From positions 3,348,001-3,412,000 of the forward strand of contig NZ_CP041146.1 of the NCBI RefSeq assembly GCF_006494775.1: a stretch of 64,000 nucleotides of DNA, given 5' to 3'. Source of the stretch: Nocardioides humi. Lineage in GTDB: Bacteria > Actinomycetota > Actinomycetes > Propionibacteriales > Nocardioidaceae. Both the position numbers and the translations under genes were made by a program. The notes under the pieces were generated by a model. That model was not told the DNA's origin. It did not search any database and saw only the letters and a program-made list of their open reading frames with translations. Shown here one piece after another: positions 57,091 through 64,000 of the stretch. Positions within the stretch are counted from its first letter, which is position 1; the number at the start of each line of letters is the position of its first letter.

Positions 57091-59085
57091 TCAGTCCTCC
57101 GTCGACGTGGCCTGCCCGGCGGAGATCAGGTCCATGATCGAGGAGTCGGCCAGGGTGGTGGTGTCGCCGACGACGCGGCCCTCGGCGACGTCGCGGAGCA
57201 GGCGGCGCATGATCTTGCCCGAGCGGGTCTTGGGCAGCTCCGGGACGATCATGATCTGCCGGGGCTTGGCGATCGGGCCGATCTCCTTGCGCACGTGGTC
57301 GGACAGCTCGCGGACGATGGCTCTGTCATCGAGGTCGCCATCGCCGACTGCCCCATCGCGGAGGATCACGTACGCCACCACGGCCTGGCCGGTGTCGGGG
57401 TCGGTCGCGCCGACCACGGCGGACTCGGCGACCTTGGGGTGGGAGACGAGCGCGGACTCGATCTCGGTGGTGGACAGGCGGTGGCCGGAGACGTTCATGA
57501 CGTCGTCGACCCGGCCGAGCACCCAGATGTCGCCGTCGTCGTCCTTCTTGGCGCCGTCGCCGGCGAAGTAGTAGCCCTGCGCCTTGAACCGCGACCAGTA
57601 CGTGTCGACGTAGCGCTGGTCGTCGCCCCAGATGGTGCGCAGCATCGACGGCCACGGCGAGGTGACGACGAGGTAGCCGCCCGAGCCGTTGGGCACGGAG
57701 TTGCCCTCGTCGTCGACCACGTCGGCCTCGATGCCGGGGATCGCGGTCATCGCCGAGCCCGGCTTGCCCGCGGTGACACCGGGGAGAGGGGAGATCATGA
57801 TCGCGCCGGTCTCGGTCTGCCACCAGGTGTCCACGACCGGGGTGCGGTCGCCGCCGATCACGTGGCGGTACCAGACGTAGGCCTCGGGGTTGATCGGCTC
57901 GCCCACCGAGCCGAGGATCCGCAGCGAGGACATGTCGAAGCGGTCGGGGACCTCGTGGCCCTGCTTCATGAACGAGCGGATCGCGGTCGGGGCGGTGTAG
58001 AAGATCGTGACGCCGTAGTCGGCGATGATCTTCCACCAGCGACCGGGCTCGGGGCTGTCGGGCGTGCCCTCGTAGAGCACCTGCGTGACACCGTTGGCGA
58101 GCGGCCCGTAGACGATGTACGAGTGGCCGGTCACCCAGCCGATGTCGGCGGTGCACCAGTACACGTCGGTCTCGGGCTTGAGGTCGAACACCGCCCAGTG
58201 CGTGTACGACGAGCCCACCAGGTAGCCGCCGGTGGTGTGCAGGATGCCCTTCGGCTTGCCGGTCGTGCCCGAGGTGTACATGACGTAGAGCGGGTGCTCG
58301 GCGTCGAACGCCTCCGGGGTGTGCTCGGTCGAGGCGGAGTCGACGGCGTCGTGCCACCACACGTCGACGGCGTCGTCCCAGCCGTTCTCACCCAGGTCCT
58401 GACCCGTACGACGGACCACGAGCACCTTCTCGACCACGTCGGTCTTGGTGCGGGCCTCGTCCACGGCCGGCTTGAGCGCGGAGGCGGTGCCGCGGCGGTA
58501 CCCGCCGTCGGCGGTGACGACGACCTTGGCCTGGCAGTCGTCGAGCCGGGAGGCGAGCGCGTCGGCGGAGAACCCGCCGAACACCACCGTGTGCGGGGCG
58601 CCGATCCGGGCGCAGGCCAGCATGGTGACCACGGCCTCGGGGATCATCGGCAGGTAGATGGCCACCCGGTCCCCGGCCCGCACGCCCAGCGCGGTGAGCG
58701 CGTTCGCGGCCTGGGAGACCTCGTCCTTGAGCTGGGCGTAGGTGATGTCGCGGGTGTCCCCCTCGGGCTCGCCGACCCAATGGATGGCGACCTTGTCGCC
58801 CCGGCCGGCCTCGACGTGCCGGTCGACGCAGTTGTACGCCGCGTTGAGCCGCCCGCCGACGTACCACTTCGCGAACGGGGCGTTCGACCAGTCGAGCACC
58901 TGGTCCCACGTGGTGTCCCACGACAGTCGCTCCGCGGCCGCGGCCCAGAAGCCCTCACGGTCCTCGGCCGCCGCGGCGTACGCGTCCGCGGTGACGTTGG
59001 CGGCCTCGGCGAGCTCGGCCGGAGGCTCGAACCGCCGGTCCTCCTTCAGCAGGTTGGCCAGGGTCTCGGCTGTCTGGTCGCTCAC
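57091..59085 (-). CDS. acs: Acetyl-CoA synthetase
   Basis: A 664-residue AMP-forming ligase from GTG 59085 (AGGAGA upstream). Motifs: LYVMYTSGTTGKPKGILHTTGGYL (P-loop), VYWCTADIGWVTGHSYIVYGPLANG, VDTWWQTETGAIMISPLPG, YYFAGDGAKKDDDGDIWVLGRVDDVMNVSGHRLSTTEIESALVSHPKV and the regulatory acetylation site PKTRSGKIMRRLLRDVAEG. It activates acetate to acetyl-CoA. The acetate permease genes lie just upstream in the same direction, separated by a terminator, and the 3' end is 3 bases from the convergent hydrolase. Confidence 0.95.
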   Translation of the reverse strand: MSDQTAETLANLLKEDRRFEPPAELAEAANVTADAYAAAAEDREGFWAAAAERLSWDTTWDQVLDWSNAPFAKWYVGGRLNAAYNCVDRHVEAGRGDKVAIHWVGEPEGDTRDITYAQLKDEVSQAANALTALGVRAGDRVAIYLPMIPEAVVTMLACARIGAPHTVVFGGFSADALASRLDDCQAKVVVTADGGYRRGTASALKPAVDEARTKTDVVEKVLVVRRTGQDLGENGWDDAVDVWWHDAVDSASTEHTPEAFDAEHPLYVMYTSGTTGKPKGILHTTGGYLVGSSYTHWAVFDLKPETDVYWCTADIGWVTGHSYIVYGPLANGVTQVLYEGTPDSPEPGRWWKIIADYGVTIFYTAPTAIRSFMKQGHEVPDRFDMSSLRILGSVGEPINPEAYVWYRHVIGGDRTPVVDTWWQTETGAIMISPLPGVTAGKPGSAMTAIPGIEADVVDDEGNSVPNGSGGYLVVTSPWPSMLRTIWGDDQRYVDTYWSRFKAQGYYFAGDGAKKDDDGDIWVLGRVDDVMNVSGHRLSTTEIESALVSHPKVAESAVVGATDPDTGQAVVAYVILRDGAVGDGDLDDRAIVRELSDHVRKEIGPIAKPRQIMIVPELPKTRSGKIMRRLLRDVAEGRVVGDTTTLADSSIMDLISAGQATSTED

Positions 59086-59188
59086 GGTTCTCTCCTGATC
59101 GAAAGGGGGTGCCACAGGTCACATTAGGACCCACGGGAAGTGTGGTCACCAGGGGTTGCAGGGGCGTTGCCGGGGTGGCAACGGAAAT

Positions 59189-59221
59189 CCGGGGAGGGCC
59201 GGGTCGGCCGGCCCTCCCCGG
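59189..59221 (-). terminator. Terminator hairpin between actP and acs
   Basis: CCGGGGAGGGCCGG and CCGGCCCTCCCCGG form a perfect 14-bp stem with a 5-base loop, 10 bases after the actP stop. A second smaller hairpin (GTTGCC / GGCAAC, 59166-59182) follows. acs must therefore have its own promoter in 59086-59160, where TAATGT on the minus strand is a possible -10. Confidence 0.85.
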
Positions 59222-59231
59222 AGGTCGTAGG

Positions 59232-60836
59232 TCAGTGCTGGACGGCCTGCTCGGCGCCCGCGCCGGTGAGGGCGCGGACCTCGAGCTCGGTGAACCGCTC
59301 CTCCGCGGCCGGTTCCCTCGACGTGACCGTCCCGAGCCAGCCGAAGAAGAAGCCGAGCGGGATCGAGATGATGCCCGGGTTGCTCAGCGGGAACCAGGAC
59401 CAGTCGGCTCCGGTGAACAGCGCCGTCTCCGAGCCCGACACCACGGGCGAGAAGAAGACCAGGCCCACCGAGGAGATCAGGCCGCCGTAGATGCCCCAGG
59501 TCGCGCCGCGGGTGTTGAAGCGCTTCCAGAACATGTTGTAGACGATCGCCGGCAGGTTGGCCGAGGCCGCCACCGCGAACGCCAGGGCCACCAGGAACGC
59601 GATGTTGAGGCTCTGGGCCGGGATGGCCAGCGCGATCGAGATGATGCCGATGCCGGCGGCGGCGAACCGGGTCACCCGGATCTCCTCCTGCTCGGTCGCC
59701 CGCCCCTTGCGCAGCACGCTGTTGTAGATGTCGTGCGCGACCGACGTCGACGAGGTCAGCGTCAGCCCGGCGACCACCGCGAGGATGGTCGCGAAGGCGA
59801 CCGCCGCGATGAACGCCAGCAGGATCGCGCCGCCCGTGGACCCGGCGCCGCCGCCGACCTCCTCGGCCAGCAGCGGCGAGGCCAGGTTGCCGCCGGACGA
59901 GGCCACGTCGGCGGCCTTGTCGCCCTTGAGCAGCGCCGCCGCGCCGAAGCCGAGCACCAGCGTGAACAGGTAGAACACGCCGATCAGGCCGATCGCCCAC
60001 AGCACCGACTTCCGCGCGTCGCGCGCCGTCGGCACGGTGTAGAAGCGGATCAGGATGTGCGGCAGGCCGGCGGTGCCGAGCACCAGGGCCAGGCCGAGGC
60101 TGAGGAAGTCGATCTTGCTGGTCGTGTCGATGCCGTACTTCAGCCCCGGCTCGAGGAACGCCTGGCCCTTGCCGGTGTTGGACGCGGCGGTGCCGAGCAG
60201 CTCGGACAGGTTGAAGTGGAAGTGCGCCAGCACCAGGATGACGATCAGCGCCGAGCCGACCATCAGCAGCACGGCCTTGACGATCTGCACCCAGGTGGTG
60301 CCCTTCATCCCGCCGATCGTGACGTACAGGATCATGAGCGCGCCGACGCCGATGATGGTGAGGTTCTTCAGCAGCTGGCTGTCGACGCCCAGCAGCAGCG
60401 CGACCAGCGCGCCCGCGCCGACCATCTGGGCGAGCAGGTAGAAGATCGACACGACCACGGTCGAGGTGGCCGCCGCCATCCGCACGGGGGTCTGCCGCAT
60501 CCGGTAGGCGAGCTGGTCCGCCATCGTGTAGCGGCCGGAGTTGCGCAGCATCTCCGCGACCAGCAGCAGCGCGACCAGCCAGGCGACGAGGAACCCGATC
60601 GAGTACAGGAAGCCGTCGTACCCGGACAGCGCGATCGCGCCCGAGATGCCGAGGAAGGACGCGGCCGACATGTAGTCGCCGCCGATCGCGAAGCCGTTCT
60701 GTACGCCGGAGAAGCTGCGGCCGCCGGCGTAGAAGTCGGTCCGTCCCGAGGTCTGCCGGCTCGCCCAGATGGTGATGCCGAGGGTCAGCGCGACGACCGC
60801 GAGGAAGAGCAGCGTGGTGAGGAGTTGGTGGTCCAT
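59232..60836 (-). CDS. actP: Cation/acetate symporter ActP
   Basis: A 534-residue sodium:solute symporter from ATG 60836, with about 13 hydrophobic segments. Family markers: DFYAGGRSFSGVQNGFAIGGDYMSAASFLGISGAIALSGYDGFLYSIGFLVAWLVALLLVAE, GTAGLPHILIRFYTVPTARDARKSV, TSSTSVAHDIYNSVLRKG. It brings in acetate (and related monocarboxylates) with a cation. The DUF485 stop overlaps its ATG, so both come from one mRNA. Confidence 0.95.
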   Translation of the reverse strand: MDHQLLTTLLFLAVVALTLGITIWASRQTSGRTDFYAGGRSFSGVQNGFAIGGDYMSAASFLGISGAIALSGYDGFLYSIGFLVAWLVALLLVAEMLRNSGRYTMADQLAYRMRQTPVRMAAATSTVVVSIFYLLAQMVGAGALVALLLGVDSQLLKNLTIIGVGALMILYVTIGGMKGTTWVQIVKAVLLMVGSALIVILVLAHFHFNLSELLGTAASNTGKGQAFLEPGLKYGIDTTSKIDFLSLGLALVLGTAGLPHILIRFYTVPTARDARKSVLWAIGLIGVFYLFTLVLGFGAAALLKGDKAADVASSGGNLASPLLAEEVGGGAGSTGGAILLAFIAAVAFATILAVVAGLTLTSSTSVAHDIYNSVLRKGRATEQEEIRVTRFAAAGIGIISIALAIPAQSLNIAFLVALAFAVAASANLPAIVYNMFWKRFNTRGATWGIYGGLISSVGLVFFSPVVSGSETALFTGADWSWFPLSNPGIISIPLGFFFGWLGTVTSREPAAEERFTELEVRALTGAGAEQAVQH

Positions 60837-61222
60837 CAGTGGTTCCCCCGTCCGCGGGACGACTTGCCCTCGAGGGCGATGAAGCGCTGGTCCAGCTCGC
60901 GCGCGAGCGGGTCGAGCCGGGCGTTGGAGTAGCGGCTGTAGAGCCAGGCGATGAGGAAGGTCGTCACGAACTGGAGCAGCCCGAAGACGAGGGCGACGTT
61001 GATATTGCCGACGACCTTCTGGTTCATGAAGTCGCCGCCCCAGTTGGAGAGCACGACGTAGAGCAGGTACCACGCCAGGAAGGCGATGGTCGCCGGGAAC
61101 ACGAAGCCCCGGTAGCGGCGCTTCAGCTCCGCGAACTCCGGCGCCGCGTGGAGCTCGTCGTACACGGGATCGTGGCGGGCAGCCACGTCATGGGGTTCAT
61201 GGGGCGAGATGTCGGACGTCAC
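60836..61222 (-). CDS. DUF485 membrane protein, ActP partner
   Basis: A 128-residue product from GTG 61222 (GAGGAGG upstream). Two TM segments (about 43-64 and 78-98) follow a cytoplasmic N-terminus with DELHAAPEFAELKRRYRGFVFPATIAFLAWYLLYVVLSNW, the DUF485/YjcH pattern. yjcH-actP-acs sets are standard; the small protein is thought to assist the symporter. Two CRP-like sites lie upstream. Confidence 0.9.
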   Translation of the reverse strand: MTSDISPHEPHDVAARHDPVYDELHAAPEFAELKRRYRGFVFPATIAFLAWYLLYVVLSNWGGDFMNQKVVGNINVALVFGLLQFVTTFLIAWLYSRYSNARLDPLARELDQRFIALEGKSSRGRGNH

Positions 61223-61247
61223 GACGAGCCTCCTCGGGATCGGTGCA

Positions 61248-61297
61248 TGTGACCGGGGTCACGGACGCTTCCGACGCTAGGAGTGACGGCGCTCACC
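61248..61297. promoter_or_regulatory. Two CRP/GlxR-like sites upstream of DUF485-actP
   Basis: TGTGA-N6-TCACG (61248-61263, part of the palindrome GTGACCGGGGTCAC) and AGTGA-N6-TCACC (61282-61297) are 34 bases apart upstream of GTG 61222. Both fit the CRP/GlxR consensus TGTGA-N6-TCACA in at least eight of ten positions. cAMP-dependent control of acetate uptake is known in other actinobacteria; here it is inference. Confidence 0.55.
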
Positions 61298-61390
61298 CCG
61301 GGAGGGGTGCGGTCCGGCTGCGCGCCGAGTGGGGCCGGGTTCTCGCCCAGCGGTCGGTACGGCGCGACGAACGGTCGGCGCCGGGCGGCC

Positions 61391-62023
61391 TCATCCCGGC
61401 CGCAGGCACACCACGACACCCCGGCCGGGCACGACGCGCCGCCCCTCCTCGCCCAGGCCGGCCCGCCGCCCGTGCGGCCCGAGGCGCTCGGCCTGCTCGA
61501 CCGAGCCGAGCTGGAGCAGCAGGGCGCCCGCGGGCATGAGGTGGGCGGCCGCGACGTCGACGCAGGCGCGGGCGAGGTCCAGCCCGTCCGCGCCGCCGTC
61601 GATGGCGAGCAGCGGGTCCTCGGGGTACCGGCCGACCTCGTCGTGCGGCACCCACGGCGGGTCCGCGACCACGAGCGGGAAGCGCTCGTCGGGCCGCAGC
61701 GCCTCGTCCAGCCGCGCCCGGCGTACGTCGACCCGCACGCCGTTGCTCTGCGCGTTGCGCTGCAGCCAGCGACAGGCCGCCGGGCTCGCGTCCACGCCGA
61801 CCAGGGTGCGCCCGCTGCCGTGCACCGCCAGCAGCCCGATGTGGCCCGCGCCCGAGCACAGCTCCAACACCGGGCCGGCAGGCAGGGTGCGCAGCAGGCT
61901 CGCCGCCCACCGGGCCTGGACGGCGGTCCACGGGCGCGGCCGCAGCACCGTGTCGTCGTACCCGATGGCGAGGGGGCCGAAGGGGATCGTCGACTCCGTG
62001 CCGGGGTCGTCCACCGTGGTCAT
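61391..62023 (-). CDS. PrmC/HemK-like SAM-dependent methyltransferase
   Basis: A 210-residue protein from ATG 62023 with GPVLELCSGAGHIGLLAVHGSGRTLVGVDASPAACRWLQRNAQSNG (SAM motifs I-II) and VVADPPWVPHDEVGRYPEDPLLAIDGGADGLD, where the (N/D)PPW motif and IDGGADGLD segment resemble release-factor/glutamine methyltransferases. It lacks the N-terminal PrmC helical domain, so the substrate is uncertain. Confidence 0.8.
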   Translation of the reverse strand: MTTVDDPGTESTIPFGPLAIGYDDTVLRPRPWTAVQARWAASLLRTLPAGPVLELCSGAGHIGLLAVHGSGRTLVGVDASPAACRWLQRNAQSNGVRVDVRRARLDEALRPDERFPLVVADPPWVPHDEVGRYPEDPLLAIDGGADGLDLARACVDVAAAHLMPAGALLLQLGSVEQAERLGPHGRRAGLGEEGRRVVPGRGVVVCLRPG

Positions 62024-62139
62024 CACCGGGTGCTACCCCGAACGCCTCGTGCTCAGCCTCGTGCGCAGCCTCCGCGCCGGACGCCGAGTGTGAGCGTCTC
62101 CATAGTGGACAGGGTGGACAGCACCCCGCGCCGTGGTCA

Positions 62140-62158
62140 TAAGGTTAGGCGTTCCTAA
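62140..62158. promoter_or_regulatory. IdeR/DtxR iron box
   Basis: TAAGGTTAGGCGTTCCTAA agrees with the IdeR/DtxR consensus TTAGGTTAGGCTAACCTAA at 15 of 19 positions (my own alignment by eye). It lies 31 bases before the entB start, where bound repressor would block the promoter when iron is high. Confidence 0.85.
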
Positions 62159-62189
62159 GTAAGGCCATCCAAACTATCGGGAGTTGACC

Positions 62190-62879
62190 ATGGCTGCCCA
62201 GCGATCCCTGCCTGCCATCGGCGGATACCGGCTCGACCCGGACACCGCGGCGGACGCCAACCGGACGGACTGGACGGTCGACCCCGCACGGGCGGTGCTG
62301 CTGGTGCACGACATGCAGCGGTACTTCGTCGACGCCTTCGACCGCACCGACCCGGCCGCCCAGATCAATGTCGCCGTCGCGACCATCGGCCGCCTGGCGA
62401 GCCAGGCCCGCGCGCTCGGCATCCCGGTCGTCTACACCGCGCAGCCGCCGGACCAGAGCCCGGGCGACCGTGGTCTGCTGTCGGACTTCTGGGGCCACGG
62501 CCTCACCGACGACGGCCGTCAGGCGATCATCCCCGAGCTCGGCCCGCAGCCCGGCGACATCGAGCTCACCAAGTGGCGCTACAGCGCGTTCACCCGCACC
62601 GACCTGCGCGAGCGGATGCGCGCCCGGCGCCGCGACCAGCTCGTGATCACCGGCGTCTACGCGCACATCGGCTGCCTGACCACCGCGATCGTCGCGTTCA
62701 TGGACGACGTGCAGGTCTTCCTGGTGCCCGACGCGATGGCGGACTTCAGCCATGACGAGCACGTCTCCGCCCTCGAGTACGGCGCCACCCGCTGCGCCAA
62801 CGTCAAGCGCGCCGACCTGGTGAGCGCCGAGCTGGCGGCCGCCGAGCTCGGCGCGCCCGAGGTGATCGGCAGTCGATGA
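62190..62879 (+). CDS. entB: Isochorismatase (2,3-dihydro-2,3-dihydroxybenzoate synthase)
   Basis: A 229-residue isochorismatase from ATG 62190: RAVLLVHDMQRYFVDAF (Asp), LTKWRYSAFTRTDL (Lys) and ITGVYAHIGCLTTAIVAFMDDVQVFLVPDAMADFS (Cys loop). It cuts isochorismate to 2,3-dihydro-DHB in catecholate siderophore synthesis. It lacks the C-terminal aryl-carrier domain of E. coli EntB and B. subtilis DhbB, so a separate carrier must exist. The next gene overlaps by 4 bases. Confidence 0.9.
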   Translation: MAAQRSLPAIGGYRLDPDTAADANRTDWTVDPARAVLLVHDMQRYFVDAFDRTDPAAQINVAVATIGRLASQARALGIPVVYTAQPPDQSPGDRGLLSDFWGHGLTDDGRQAIIPELGPQPGDIELTKWRYSAFTRTDLRERMRARRRDQLVITGVYAHIGCLTTAIVAFMDDVQVFLVPDAMADFSHDEHVSALEYGATRCANVKRADLVSAELAAAELGAPEVIGSR

Positions 62880-63664
62880 CCACGACAGCTGCGCGGCAGC
62901 CGGGGACCGTCGTGGTCACCGGCGCCGCAGGCGGGATCGGGCGCGCCGTCGTGGAGCGACTGGCGGCGGCCGGGCACCGCGTCCTCGCCCTCGACGTGGC
63001 CGACGAGCCGCGCGACCGCCCGACCGACCCTGTGTCCGGTGACGCCGTCCGCCGGCACCGCCTCGACGTCACCGACGAGGCGGCGCTGGAGGCGCTCCCG
63101 GACCTGGTCGGCGCCGAGCAGGTGCAGGCCCTGGTCAACACGGCCGGGGTGCTGCGCGCGGGCCCGGTGGCGACGACCACCGCCGCGGACTGGGACCTCC
63201 AGCTCGCCGTGAACGCCCGCGGTGTCTTCCTCGCGACGCGCGCGGTGACCGCGCTGATGGTCGAGCAGCTGGACCGCGATCCCCACAACCGGCGCTCGGT
63301 GGTGACGGTCGGGTCCAACGCCGGCGGCGTGCCGCGGGCGCAGATGGCGGCGTACGCCGCGTCCAAGGCGGCCGCGTCGGCGTTCACCCGCTCGGTGGGC
63401 CTGGAGCTCGCGGAGCACGGCATCCGTGCCAACGTGGTCGCCCCGGGCACCACCCGGACCCCGATGCTGCAGGAGCTGGGCGGCGCCGAGTTCGAGGGCC
63501 GGGCGATCGCGGGCGACCCGGACGCCCACCGCACGGGCATCCCGCTCGGGCGCGTCGCCGAGCCCGACGACATCGCCGGTGTCGTGGCCTTCCTCGTCTC
63601 CGACGCGGCCCGGCACCTGACCCTCCAGGAAATCGTCGTCGACGGCGGCGCGTCCCAGCGCTGA
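62876..63664 (+). CDS. entA: 2,3-dihydro-2,3-dihydroxybenzoate dehydrogenase
   Basis: A 262-residue SDR: cofactor loop VVVTGAAGGIGRAVVERLAAAGHRV, NAG-like VNTAGVL, catalytic YAASKAAASAFTRSVGLELAEHGIRANVVAPGTTRTPM, C-terminal VAFLVSDAARHLTLQEIVVDGGAS (the TLQEIVVDGGA end is characteristic of EntA/DhbA). It oxidises dihydro-DHB to 2,3-dihydroxybenzoate with NAD+. ATG 62876 overlaps the entB TGA. Confidence 0.9.
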   Translation: MTTTAARQPGTVVVTGAAGGIGRAVVERLAAAGHRVLALDVADEPRDRPTDPVSGDAVRRHRLDVTDEAALEALPDLVGAEQVQALVNTAGVLRAGPVATTTAADWDLQLAVNARGVFLATRAVTALMVEQLDRDPHNRRSVVTVGSNAGGVPRAQMAAYAASKAAASAFTRSVGLELAEHGIRANVVAPGTTRTPMLQELGGAEFEGRAIAGDPDAHRTGIPLGRVAEPDDIAGVVAFLVSDAARHLTLQEIVVDGGASQR

Positions 63665-63688
63665 CCCCGCGACCTGACAGGAGCACCC

Positions 63689-64000
63689 ATGAACTCCCCC
63701 ACCGACGTCCTCGCCGCGGCCACGGACACCCGCCCGGCAGCCGGTACGACGACCGCTCCCGACTTCACCTTCGCCGCCGGCGCCTACACCCTCACCTGCC
63801 GGGGGAGCCGCCGCACGATCACGACGCCCGCCGCCGACCGCGGGGCGCTGCTCGCCGAGGTCGAGGCGGCGATGCTCACCGAGCGCGAGAGCGGGCACCC
63901 CCATCCGCTGGTCGTCGGCGCGATCCCGTTCGACCCCCGGCGGCCCAGCCGGCTGCTCGTGCCGGAGCACACCACCTGGGAGGTCGCGGAGGGGGATCCG
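63689..64000 (+). CDS. entC: Isochorismate synthase, N-terminal part (cut by the window end)
   Basis: ATG 63689 (CAGGAGC 5-10 bases upstream) opens a frame that runs to the window end (104 codons). FTFAAGAYTLTCRG, ESGHPHPLVVGAIPFDPRRPSRLLVPE is the N-terminal pattern of EntC/DhbC/MenF-type isochorismate synthases. As third gene after entB and entA it fits the chorismate-to-DHB pathway. The catalytic domain is outside the window. Confidence 0.85.
   Translation, partial: MNSPTDVLAAATDTRPAAGTTTAPDFTFAAGAYTLTCRGSRRTITTPAADRGALLAEVEAAMLTERESGHPHPLVVGAIPFDPRRPSRLLVPEHTTWEVAEGDP

Noticed and set aside
1..64000. CRISPR array, rRNA or insertion sequence
   Set aside because: I saw no regularly spaced direct repeats with unique spacers, no rRNA-like tracts and no transposase ORF.

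Overview
The window is about 64 kb of very GC-rich DNA with dense short-gap operons, frequent GTG starts and 4-base ATGA/GTGA overlaps. ECF and SigE-type sigma factors, F420-type LLM and PPOX proteins, HelD, IdeR-type and KstR-type boxes and actinobacterial LuxR/PucR regulators all point to a high-GC actinobacterium. Nocardioides or a close relative is my best guess, from gene families only. I see no tRNA, rRNA, CRISPR array or prophage.

Layout. 1-9.2 kb: the N-terminus of a molybdopterin membrane oxidoreductase, a disrupted HTH regulator, a 1025-residue secreted protein with an aerolysin/ETX-like core, a RimK/retropepsin/AstE-like set, a second regulator of the same HTH family and a lipoprotein. 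9.2-15 kb: a disrupted enoyl-CoA hydratase, a 5'-truncated NHL protein, an I36-like secreted protein, a SigE/anti-sigma-like pair and a sigma factor with a membrane-anchored ectodomain. 15-30 kb: large LuxR regulators, an LLM oxidoreductase behind a KstR-like palindrome, HelD, and an AlkB-rubredoxin/ferredoxin pair with a PucR regulator. 30-39 kb: transporters with local regulators, and a TetR/class II aldolase/PfkB operon divergent from a flavin amine oxidase. 39-44.4 kb: an ECF sigma factor, a small partner, an S8 protease and a TPR-CHAT caspase-like protein, the best candidate for an uncharacterised system. 44.4-48.6 kb: PhzE-type anthranilate synthase, a 29-residue membrane peptide, PabA and PabB. 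48.6-57 kb: an MprAB-like two-component system, fructosamine kinase, NhaA, small enzymes and a haloalkane-dehalogenase-like hydrolase. 57-61.2 kb: acs, actP and DUF485 for acetate use. 62.1-64 kb: an iron box followed by entB-entA-entC for 2,3-dihydroxybenzoate, cut by the window end.

Two themes cross the window. First, a double-palindrome repeat of about 70-80 bp occurs six times (438, 4838, 28068, 47676, 54275, 54964). Its stems show paired base changes, and one copy sits in frame inside pabB. A second structured element occurs twice (35969 and 44349) with compensatory stem changes.

Second, seven genes are broken by eight apparent single-base losses, nearly all in G/C runs. The bias to deletion in homopolymers suggests uncorrected sequencing error rather than eight real mutations. 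Genes called disrupted here (564-1552, 9229-9989, 12969-14938, 36004-37235, 40276-41660, 51455-52320, 52865-54245) are probably intact in the cell.
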